64,000 nucleotides of DNA from Linyphia triangularis (Eukaryota > Arthropoda > Arachnida > Araneae > Linyphiidae), in assembly GCA_963978545.1 (NCBI GenBank), contig OZ021722.1, positions 35,109,365 to 35,173,364 of the forward strand, read 5' to 3'. Positions 48,801 to 60,800 of the stretch are shown piece by piece. Positions within the stretch are counted from its first letter, which is position 1. Each line of letters opens with the position of its first letter. A model generated the notes under the pieces. The model had not been told where the DNA came from, did not search any database, and saw only the letters and a program-made list of their open reading frames with translations. The translations under genes were made by a program, and so were the position numbers.

Positions 48801-51800
48801 ATAAGTATTACATAATATATAATGTTGTGTTAATTTAATATGCTCAGTGTCAATGAAAATGAACTATTTCCCCATTATTATTAGGAAAACGCAAATTTAA
48901 TTGTAATATTTTATGTAATATTGTGAGATTCCAAGGCATTGCAATGTAAAGACAATTCTTTTTGATCTGCTAAAAGTTGTACATTGTTTTTCTAAGCCTG
49001 TAATATATTTTGATAATAAGGTTCCTACCTATTTTTGTTAAAACATTTTACAAATTAATGTGAGTAAATAATTTTAATTGATTAGAAACTGATTTTGTTA
49101 AGTGGCTTTAACTGCAATTGTTTAATTCGATTAAAATTAATTTTTCAGTTGTCTTTCCGAGCAAGACAAAAAGATAGAAAGAAACGGATGAAGGTTAGTA
49201 TTTAAAAATTTGTTATAAAATGGATAGTTTAGATAAGTTTTTTATGTCATGTTTTTGGTAATTCCAATTCATAGAATTTATGTCAGAAGTATTTGTATCT
49301 CAGCTACTAATACTTCTTGAATAAATTTTAGTTTAGCTATATTTTATAGCTAAATTTTTAAGGGTATGAATTTTCTAAAATAATTTGTAAATGCGGGATT
49401 TTAAATAAACAATCATTTACGGGAGAAACGTTTTACCAGTGGCCTAGGAGCAATATAAAACAAAGAAACAGTGATTTTAAACATAAAACTGTATGCATTT
49501 TATATCACTTGTCTTACAAATAACCTTACATAAACCACTACGGTTGTGAAGTAGTCTTTATTTTTTATTTTCTTGAATGCTTTTGTTTAATCGAAGATTT
49601 TTTTTTTATCAGCATTCAAATAATAGATGCTCTACTGAAATCGGAACGCCTGTCATTGACCACTGCAGGCGTGTATCAAAAGGTTACAATATTGGACTAT
49701 GATATTATAAAATCGTTTGATTAGCAATTAGCACATGGAATTCAGTATTTAAAGGGGAAGTTTTTCCATAAGGCCCTATTCCTATATCCCCTAATACTAA
49801 AAGCCGACCAAACGGTATAGTGGTTAGCGTGCTAGCTTCTAAACCACGAGGTTTGCCGGTTCGAGTCCCGTATTAGGCATGGGTGTTTGTAAATGTATGT
49901 TGGCTTGTCTAATGACAAATGTTTCGGCGCATTATAGCCCTCATGTTGCTGATGGCGCCAGATAATCTGAATACAACCAACCAACCCTAATACTAAAAAT
50001 AAACATCTAAAAAATAGTTACAGGGGATTCAAGATAATTGCATATTGCATAGTTAATAAAACTCAGATATTTTAACAGTTATCCTTGTTTTTTTAGATAT
50101 TAATTTTTAAAACTATAGAGTTTCTTTTAGGACACCCTGTAAAATTGGGCAGCAAAATATGCCCACTAAAGTCACATTGATTCATGATCAATTTCATTCC
50201 CTGTTAAGAATACAGTATTCAAAAATAGAATAAACAGTTGAGTGGGCCGAAAAAAATAAAGTTTTTTAGATCAAAATCTAATAGTGTGGAAAAGTTGCTA
50301 TAGGTCAATAGAAACCGAAAGAAGCAAAAAAAAAAAATTAAATAAAAAAATGTTTGACCCTTGCGCATCAAGGTCAAAGTTTCGAAAATGTTACCATTTT
50401 TATGTATTTTTCCATTTTTCTAAAACATTGCTTCTGAGATTTATATTTTATTGTAGTCTATTAATATATGATACATAAGCACTAAAGAAATCATTTGCTA
50501 TAATTATGATATTCTAAGTTGAAGTGGGGGGGGGGGGGGACTAATTCCAACGAATGAAAACGAACAAAACGAAATTCTTAAAACGTTGAGGCATCAAAGA
50601 AATACTTTCTCTAGGGTAAATCACAATCCCTATAAATAATAACTTTAGCTTTTTTTTTCACCCCCTCTCACTCACTTATGTCTTCCGTTTTTGTCTTTGC
50701 TTTCTTTGAGGGGAATTCCCCTTTCATTGTCTATGCAATGAAGAATGTGTCTCGTCCAGTTCACATTTTATTAGTGATTTGGTTTGCAGCGAGCTCGTGC
50801 GCTTCTGTTAATCAATTTTTTTGTGTGTATTTTTTCAAGAAGATTCACGATAAAGGAAAGGAACAGGAAAGCGTATCACAGGGAAGGCTTTTAATTGTCC
50901 CATACTTGGCAATCCAGAAGATTTACCTTCATCGAAGCTCCTCTCATACGAGGACATTTTACGTTGTTGTTTCGAAGAAAGATTTGAGTTGGCGTTGGAA
51001 GCTAATTACACGACTGTCAACTTTTTTGTTGTTGCTGATTCAGTGGCAAGAAAAGTCAAAAGCTTGTTTGATATGGCCTCTATTCCCGCAGTAAGTCAAA
51101 CAAGAATCGTACAAATGGTTAGTAGATATCATGACGTATACCAAAATTTGAAAAAGTCCTACAATAGAGATAAGGAAAAACAAAACTACAAGAAAAAGCT
51201 GAGGAAATTCAAACAGGAAGCTACTAAACTTTTCGACGTTGCAGCTTGCAAATGCCCAATGACTTTCATTTGTTACTGTGGAAAAAGAACCTATAGTTGC
51301 AAGTGCCAAATTTCTATTACTTGTGGCTGTGATAAATCGAGAAAAGTACCTGTAATAGAGCTAAGATTTCTTCATGACCAAAGAAATAACAGAATTGGTA
51401 GAATTGGTAACATAGATATCCAAGAAACAGAAAAACTTACTAATAGGCTATTCTGGAAGGAATGACAACGTGAACTCAATGCTTCTGGCATTTCGGAGTC
51501 TGAGAGTAAATCCCAGACACCTGCTGATTTAACTGATATCGCTTTTGAGGAGGATACTACAGAATCAGATAGTACTGATGAAATGTTTCTTCCATCAACA
51601 CCTACACCATTTACCTTCTGCTTCGAAGATGAGAAAAAAACTTGAATCTACTGCATTGGTTTGTGACAGGTATAATGTCTGACAGCAACTGCTGCAGTTG
51701 CTACTAGTGTTCTTCGGGATATAGGCATAATAACCGAGTCAGATATGTCAACGGTGATAGACAAAAATAAAATAAGGAGGCAGAAGTCTCAGACAAGAAG

Positions 51801-54800
51801 ATCATTGCAGTGTGACCTTAATACAATGATTCAAGGCTTATATTTTGACGGCTGTAAAGATGATACACTGGTCATGGAACCGATCCATAAAAAGTATTTT
51901 CGTAGAGTCGTGAAAGAGGAGCACATTTCTCTGATTCAGGAGCCAGGATCAAATTATATCAGCCATGTATCTCCCCATTCAGGTACGGCCTCAGAAATCA
52001 GTTCTAGTATTATTTCATACTTATCTCAGCAAAACATATCCTCAAAGGCGGCCCTAGGTTCATTTTTCAGGGGGGGCCATTTTAAACTTTAAGTTCGTAA
52101 AATGTATGCACTATGTAACCTAATTATAATAAACTAACTGCTGATTAAATGCTTGATTGCAATGATAAGTGTAGAATTTTCTAAATTAGTAATTTTCATT
52201 TGATGCAGAATTAAAAAAGTTAATCTATATATTTAATAGGCCAATACGTTTTTTGGGGTTAGTCCGTCCGCCTAAACTGCTCAACCAATTTCAATGATCA
52301 AGGTGTCATTTTAAAGGAAATAAGCTGTAGATTTGCCAAAACGTGCCAAAATAATTTATTAACGCTTTATTAATTAGTTAAATTTCAATATTTTTCATCA
52401 TTAAGCTACTACAAAGCCTCAATGATTTTGAATATATGAATGGCAACATCCTTACGTATGTAAACAACAAACCCGTTGCTAATTTTAAAGCTCTTTTTAA
52501 ACTCTTCGTTTCAAAGTTGATTATTTCTGTTTTTCTGAAGCATATTTGTATTAGAGTAATTATTATTTTGAAGTATACAATGTTATCCTAAAGGATTGTG
52601 TTCAAAATCTATAAAGACTGTTAGAGCATGCGAATTATAACTTCCTTCTCTGTCGATAAACAAAAATCCACTCTATCCTTAATACAACCACTCTTTAATT
52701 AAAATTTTACTATTCTGTTTATGTAAACCTGAATTTTCCTAGCGTAGTGAGGCGTTTGAATCCCAACCCAAGCTAGGCATTCAGAGGTTGGTGAGTGTAG
52801 CTCGCGTTGTTTTTTTTATCAGAATAAATAAGATATTGGGACTTCAATGTAAGGGCATAGCTAATGAAATTTTAAGTCAGAATGTTGGAGGATAGTATAT
52901 TTAACTTTCTATATTGAAACTTGCAATTTGAGTGTTTTCTCTATTAGGCCTTACATTAAATTTATAAAAATGTGGTTACATTTTTTATGGCTGGCAAACC
53001 CTATTCGAGCGCAGCGAGGCGTTTGGGGGTTGGCGAGCGTTAGCGAGCAGGGGGCGAAGCCCCCTAGTTTAAGCTTGAATTGCTCTCCTGAAAAATAAGA
53101 AAAGAGTAAAACAAAGAAATTACAAAAAAATAAAAATAGTTAATAATTGTTTTACAATCACACTTCTTTACTCTTTGAAAGCCTAAAGAACAAAATCCAA
53201 TTTCCTCTGCTTTGTTTTGGCAAATCTGCCTATGACACAGCTCACATCAATGTTTATGTCTCTGTGAGTATGCAACAAGCTAAGTCCTGCTAACCTTTCT
53301 TCCCCCATTCTAGCTCTTAGCCACGTTTTCAAGCGTCGAAGGGTAAAGAAACTTCATCAGCAACTTCATCAAGCTTCTTCAGCAGAGGCAACGCTAACTG
53401 GTAGTGTTGCCAAAATTTTAAGTAACTCGTAAATAGTAGGATATACATATTTGTCACAAGCTCTCATTGTATCTATGGCAGAAGTGGGGAGCTATTCTTC
53501 TTTTTTAAATTTCTCTCTCCATAGTGCTAGCTCACTTTCAATCAGAATAACACTCATTTGTGTCAGTCCTAAAATTGGTATGAACTTCTTTAATAAGTTT
53601 TAAAGCTCGTTGCTTTCTGATTCTGTTGGCTTTTCCATATCGGAGGTTGGAATCAGTAATCGAAAGCCAAAACAATCCAAATTTTCTTTTGGAAATCTTC
53701 CTATTAGGTCTTCAATTATATTATCCAATAAAGGTATGTAAACCGAGATTCTAAACTACTCTTCTGGTATTTGAGTATTTCTTTTTAGAGAAGTATTTAA
53801 AAATGCTCTCATTTTTTCTTTTTGAAGACATATTGTAGATATTCGTCACTAATTACTCGAGGTAAAATGATCACGAAATCTTTAAACAACGAATAAAAGT
53901 GTTGCTAGTTCAACAGATATTTTCACAATAAATGGCCTGTCTAAACTAGTTATAACAATAACACAGTACCGATTCCATGCCCAAGTGACAAAAGTCACAC
54001 ACTAGTCCAGACATCACGTGTTGAAATTACCCTCGGCGCCATGGTTGCTTAGAAGAGCATGGTTGTTCCAAAAAGGGGCAGAGGCCCCCGGGAAAAAGGA
54101 AATCGTCGTTTAGGAGGGGGATGGTCACTACCTGTGTACTTGTGTTGTGTACCGGATATTGTGTACGTAAATACATTTAAAACCAGGGTTTTTTCTGGGG
54201 GGGGGGGGGGGGCTATAATTCTTTGTACTGTAAAGAAAAAATTTACGTTAATGAAATTGTGCTTAAAAATCTGTATTTTCACCGTTTTTTAAACTGGAAA
54301 TTCTCAAAGAGTTTTGGGATATTTGAAAGGGCTAGGGAGGAAGAGGGAACCCTTCAAGGAGGGGGCCATGGCCCCCCCCTTGAAGCCGCCAATGCATATC
54401 CTTAGGTGAATCGGATGTTGTCGGATGTGACGGAACAGCAACAAACACTGGTTGTAGGAACGAAATAATACGGAAGTTGGAACTGCATCTTCGCAGACCC
54501 TACAATGGTCTGTTTGTCTTTTGCATTTTAATGAATTGCCATTCCAACATTTGTTTGAGTATTTGGATGGGAAATCTACAGGACCGAACACATTTTCCGG
54601 ACCCATTGGCAAGGCACTTCACGACTGCAAAAATTTACCAATTGTTAAGTTTGAAAGCATTGAGTGTGAAGTTCCTCTTCTAGATGAAGCAGTTCTAAGT
54701 AAAGATTAAAAATATCTTATCAATATATCTCGAGCTATACAAAAGGGATTTTGTCCACTAGATCTTGCTGTTTCTGATCATAGGCCTCTATCTAATTCTA

Positions 54801-57800
54801 AATGGTTGACGGCTGCTAATAATGTTCTAAGGTTGTACATATCATCAAAAGAACCCACATGAACTGGAACAGATATTTACATTCCTTTTGAAGTGCTATA
54901 TTCCAGTTGTGTTTGCTATTAAGAAGAAGAGTTCTTTCATAGATGGACCAAAACATGTTTTCAAGGCAATACAATTATCAAGGTACTTACCTGAAAATCT
55001 TCTACAATTAATAGATCCAGTGATACAGCGCAATGGATTTTTTGCCCATCCTGAAAACTTGCTCATAGCAATGGTGTTTGACGAAAGGAAGAATATAAGG
55101 GAATTTGGTTTGAGGCGCCTTCTAAAAGCACGACAAAGTCTTTCCATGGAGAAAATGGTGCACCCTTTTTTGCCTCCTACTATCAATTTTCTGCCACAGA
55201 CTATTCTGAGTTGATCGACTGGAACTCTTGTAAGCTGACTCCACCACCTATCTTGCGCAATATCAGCTCGGATTTCATCGACCCACTTATCAAATCAGAT
55301 ACTGTACCAGATTGGAACGTGCACCATTTCTCTTGTCATGCACAAGTAGTAAAGAGGTGCGTTAAGCTTGTCACAGAGGCAGCAAAAAAGGTTTGTGGCT
55401 CAGAAACCCAGGATGGTTTGATTCAATCCACACTTCTATCCAGGAATATTATGCCTGAATTTAACCATAAAAGAGAATTTAATCTTGTAGAAATAAAGGA
55501 GCACAAATAAATATTTCTGTGCAAAAAGAACCCTTGCCGATGGTTGGGAAGGGTGAGGGTGGAACTCGACGTGCAGCCACCTTCACGCGGCGAGTTCTTA
55601 GTCATTTTAATGAGCTAAGAGCTGCACACTTCGTAATGTATGTGTGAGGGGTTAATCGCGATGTCCCACTTCATAGTCAGTTGAACCTTACTGCTATAAT
55701 GGTCGAAGTGTAATTTTGGGTGAAATACTCCCTCCCACCTCCTTCCCCCCTTCGACTTAAAATATCATAATTATGACAAATGATTTCTTTAGTGCTCATA
55801 TGTCATATATTGATAGACCATAAAAAATATAAATCTCAGAAGCAATGTTTTAGAAAAATGAATAAAAATGGTAACATTTTCGAAACTTTGACCTTGATGC
55901 GCAAGGGTCAAATATTTTTTTATTTCAAAAATGTTTGCTTCTTTTGGTTTCTATTGACCTATAGCAACTTTTCCGCACTATTAGATTTTGATCTAAAAAA
56001 CTTTATTTTTTTCGGCCCACTCTAATAAACAGTTCTCTGTATTTGTTGAGAAGAATAATACAAATCCTGCTCTTTTGGTCATTTATTAAGATGAAATGAT
56101 ACACGAGTCCTACTTTCTACAAAAAGTCACTCCCCTCGAGGTTAACTATCCCTTTTTCTTGGTAGTGGTAGTAGAATTAACACCACTGTTTTCAATTCCA
56201 AAGCCCCCAGTACCAGTAAATCGGCCTTCCTTGTTCTTTTTACTTCCAAATTAAGCTTCTTTCTTATTTCAGAAAGGTTTCTGTAAAACTTTCAACTCTT
56301 GTGTGGATTATGAGCTAAAAGTTGTTTATATTATATTAGTACCAAATTAGAGCAATCTGAGGCATTGCTACTACTACAATTTATTGGCATTAAATGCCTT
56401 GGCGAAGAATCCTTCCAGAGTCGCAAGTCCAGCCACTGTTTCTTTTAGTGTTTTATCCCAGAGAGAGTTATTCTCTAATACCCCTACAGTGAATGAAGCA
56501 ACAACTTCAATTGTCAGCAATTTTTTTTTGGTACAGATGAAGTATAAAACAATTCTTTGGCGGGGTTTTTTTCCCGGTTAAATGTTGTTTCTGGCAAAGT
56601 ATTTTATTTTAAGTTATATTTCAATTTCTTTGATGTTTTATTTTAGGTATCATGTTTTTAATTCAGGCGAGTTTTCTGAACTCCAATTGAAAAATATTGC
56701 CAAATGTTCTATACTATATCTGTTCCATTTTTTTAGAGGCGTTGGGCTTTTCACAAAGTTGAAAAAGTTAAAAGCTTACTGTACGGTCCCCCTAGGCAAC
56801 TTTTTGAAAGCTGGTGATTCGGCGCCGAATGTGACAACCCGTTACCAAGGTTTTCCGATAACCCTAGTGATCGTTTTAATTTTTCAATGCAGCGTGTTTT
56901 GACGCCATTTTGAATTTGGCAACACAGCTTTTTGACAACATTTTTAATTTAACGATTTTTTCAAAACGTCATCAAGGGGAACTGTACTGTAAATCTTAAC
57001 CTTGAAAAAAATTCTTGGAGAATTGTGTGCCGTGGAGTAGCAATATCAGAAGTCAAGTACGTGTATCTTGGATTTCAGCAATAAGACCTCTGAAGATGAC
57101 ACAATGACACGCTGAACAGAATTTTCAGAAAAAAAATTTACCTTTCAAAAGAATTTTTGTTGTTTCTTATTGCACAAAGCGTTTTAGAATCGGCTGTATT
57201 CTGCCCTTATGAAGATTTTAAGAAGCATTATAAACACATTCAAAGTTTGCATTATGCATGATAAAGACGTTTGAATTTTAAAACGCTAATTTCTTTACAT
57301 TAAACTGTTGCCAACACTGTTTCATTTCTCAAGAAACTTTCTACTCAGACATAATTAAAGCAGAGACGGCACCACTGCAAAAATTAGTTTTTATGTGTAA
57401 TTAAAGTGTTGTAAAAAGGTACTCTGTAGAATCTGCATGCAATCTACCAATCGACGCAAATTTTATCCAGATCGGTTCAGTAGATCTTGAATTATAGCCG
57501 TTCATACATATATACATGCTGACAGACGTTCTATTTTATATATATGTAGAGATGATATTCACAAGGTTTACAATTTGTTGTTATGCACTGAACGTTTGCC
57601 TTGTCAACAAAAGGCATAAAAGGGTACCTTTTATATCAACCTTCCCATTTCGTAAAAAATTAACAAAACATTACTAGAAAGAGATACATTATCCTACAAT
57701 CTCTATAAATAAGTTATTTAAATAATAATTTTCCTCATAATGGATTTTACAATACCAAATTAACCTGTTTTGCAACTTGGTGTTCAAGTGGAGTTGAGAT

Positions 57801-60800
57801 AACTTAAAAAAACAGCAATAAGGTTTTGCCTTAAAGTTATTTATCAAAATATAGAAATTTTGGCCAGTGATTAAACTCATTAGATTTGGTTCTAGAAAAT
57901 CGGCAAAATTGCTGCTTTTTCAGTTTCGTTTATCTCGAAGGTTTTTTCTTAGTATTTTAAAAAGAACTGTAGCTAAATCTGTAGCCCTTTCTCTTTTGAA
58001 CCCAAAATATCATGCCTTAATTTATATATTTGGTTGCAGAGCTGATTTTGCAGTTTTTGCAACACATATATAAAGTATGTTTGTCTTATCTCTTGAAGCT
58101 AATCTCTGTACAAACTTCAATGGTATTGGCTCAGATGTATACCCTATTTATTCCTCCATGTTTTAGGCTACATATTCAGATTTATTTGGTTTTGAATTTA
58201 TAAAGAAGTTAACTCCTTTATGAAGCCCTTGTCCATTAAAGTGGTATTTATTATGCTATAAATTGTTCTACTTAAAAGAACAGGTTGCTGACTTCGAGGG
58301 ACGGTACTGATCTACTTTGAGAGAAAGTAGGATATGAGCTTTCTGTTTATTTTGTAAGATATCTTAAGAAATTTTTATTTTTCTTATACTTAAAATTGTA
58401 GTACAATATTTTGCATTATTATGTACCTATTGTAATGTATTTATATTTTGACATTTATTATAAGTAGAATACGTCAGCAATAGTCTATAATAATAGAATA
58501 TGTCAGATATATAATACAGCATGTCAGTATGCTCATTGAATATAATTTCAAGGTTTTTTTTATAAAAATTAAATTCTTATTACAGAGGGACAATATGAGA
58601 CCTGCCTGGACACCTAGTGGACAGTTTAGACCAGTGGTATGTTACTAAATCCTCTTCTTTATAAACATAATTTTAATGTCTTAGGACCTGTTACTTGGTT
58701 AAGCAATGCAATATTTGGTATGTTTGGAAGAAGGCTCAAAGCAGAGTCCTAAATTTTACAGTAAAAGCAACGAATAATTATAAATTTAGTTTTCACTTCA
58801 CCATCTCCTTCTTTCATTTTTGGGACTAAAATTAAGACACTGCTTCCTATAAAAGCGTATAATGGAAAACATTTAATGTTACAATTGTCTTCTTTGAAAA
58901 GAACAAATATAGAACTATGTAGCAATGATTCAATCGATTCATTATTGTATTATGTTTTTAAAAATAAGGTTATTTATTGTGTTTGAAATATTTTAACAGT
59001 CATTACTATTCATGTTCAGCTATATTTTATAATTACATTTTCCATTTCAGCCTCTTTCAAACACTCCTTCACCTGTCCAAAATGCTCGTCAAGAAGCATA
59101 TCAAATGCGAATGATGGGAACTTCCTCCCAATCTCAGGGTAACAATTCAAGACAGAAACTTGAATCCATGATGAAACCAGTAAGAATTTTTTTTCTAAGG
59201 CTATTAAAATTGAGCATATATTTGCCAAAGCAATTATTTGAATACTTTGTTACCTATGAATCGTTTGTTTGAATTAAAAAGTTAACTTAACGGTTGTGTT
59301 AATTATTTGTTTTATTTATTTTTATTGCGTTTAACATAGAAATTTATTTAAAATGAAATTTATGATTATACATTCATTTAACTTTTTACAATATTCTTCC
59401 CTTTCTTAATAAAAGTAAAGAATGAGTTTACAGACATTAATATTAAAACTCTTGTTTATTCACTTGATTGATTTTTCAACTATGAGTTTGTGAGCCACAT
59501 TGTGTTGTCTTGAAATACACTAAGTGGCCAAAATAAAAGTCGTCTGCTTGGTAGTATAGCAATTTTTATGTTGCCTCTATTAATTTAACCTTTAAATAGT
59601 GCTGAGGCACTGTCCTATTGATAATTTCTGTAACAAAGTATGCATAAAATTGTTCCCTGTCAACTTATTTTGTGCTGTTTCATGATTTTTTTTTTATTAC
59701 TTCACTTATGTTTCATATATCCTTCATTTCATGCACCTAATTTTTATTAAAATATTTTGAATTGGTATTAACGAAGTTAAAGCCTCTTTTTTTATGCAAT
59801 ATTGCAAAACTAGAAAACCTTGCTTCAATTTCATTTACCCACTTTCTATTAAATTTTTATCTAAGATTGAAAATGTATTAATGTAGGAAGACAGTACAGC
59901 AAATGATTCTGGTGTCCTAGGCGTAAAACGTAAGAATGAAGATTCTGAATCAGAAGAAGAACCAGAAGATGATGTGAAGTAAGAACTTTGTTTTCAAATG
60001 CACTAACATTTTTGCGTGATTGAATACATTTACAATATTTAATTTTTTTACATAGGTTCCTGACATTTATTTTTTACTCTTTTGATGCCCTTTCTGAGAT
60101 TATAAGGGTTTGAACTTGTATTGAAAATTTTCACTTTGAGAACTTTCTTTCCAAAACATTTATGTGAAAAAATATTAAATTGTTTATTTTTATATTGTTT
60201 GCTTGCATAATATTGCCAATATTCTGGTTTCTTAAAGCTGTGATAATCTATAGAAAATTACTTCTGGAAAAAATTAAAACACTCCTGGCCTCCTCCTTCA
60301 AAACTTTTTTTTACTTTTTCTTCTAACATGAGTATGTTCTCTTTGTATTGTGCTTGAAGGTAACTGTTTTTATGTCATATCCGTGGCAATAAATACAATT
60401 TGATGTCAACCTTTAGTTTCATATACTCATGTTAATGCAGAACAACTTTTTTACTCCTTGTATAAGTTGCCAAAAGTATCCGATTGTTATTTAGATTTCT
60501 GTAGTGCGTTCAGTTGTAATTTAACTGTTTATGATTGCTTAACTTGCTATAAGTTAAGCTATCATAAGCAGTTAAATTACTACTGAATGCATTTGTATAA
60601 CTTGAAAGAGTTTTTTAATCCAAAATAGTTGAGTATAATTACCAGATAATTATAATATTTGTACAAGTGGAATGTGTTATAGTTTGTGTTAGTTTATCAA
60701 AACATGTATTGGGAAACTGAGTTTATTTGAAAAAATTTATAAGCTTACTTATTGTGTTATTGTTCTTTAAAATATCTTTTTTGCCCCTGCAGATTATGGG

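Larger units (their letters stand above)
52043..54394 (-). mobile_element. hAT transposon inserted in the transposase gene of the unclassified element
   Basis: The left end CAAAGGCGGCCC and the reverse complement of the right end CATTGGCGGCTT are flanked by a perfect 8-bp duplication CATATCCT (52035-52042 and 54395-54402). GC-rich GGGGGGCC runs lie just inside both ends. Removing the insert and one duplication restores the outer reading frame across the site. A minus-strand hAT transposase fragment lies inside (53183-53830). The element holds a Helitron at 52224-53067. Confidence 0.88.
50240..56023 (+). mobile_element. Unclassified DNA transposon with about 300-bp inverted repeats, host of nested hAT and Helitron
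   Basis: The left end GAGTGGGCCGAAAAAAATAA and its inverted partner at the right end begin arms that match for about 300 bp (to about 50540 and from about 55735), including GCACTAAAGAAATCATTTG in both. AATAAACAGTT lies outside both ends (50229-50239 and 56024-56034), an 11-bp direct repeat taken as the target duplication; the right end has one extra T. Without the nested hAT the element would be about 3.4 kb. It carries a broken gene on the + strand (see 50851-55510). Long TIRs and a 9-11 bp duplication recall Mutator-like elements, but the protein is not a MULE transposase I recognise. Confidence 0.8.

Noticed and set aside
49858..49868. Possible tRNA gene because of a good B box
   Set aside because: No cloverleaf can be folded, and the 14-bp target duplication and SINE body show a tRNA-derived SINE.
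54059..54292. Overlapping 77-codon frames on both strands with glycine/proline runs
   Set aside because: Produced by the G run and GC-rich sequence at the right part of the hAT element; no conserved motif.
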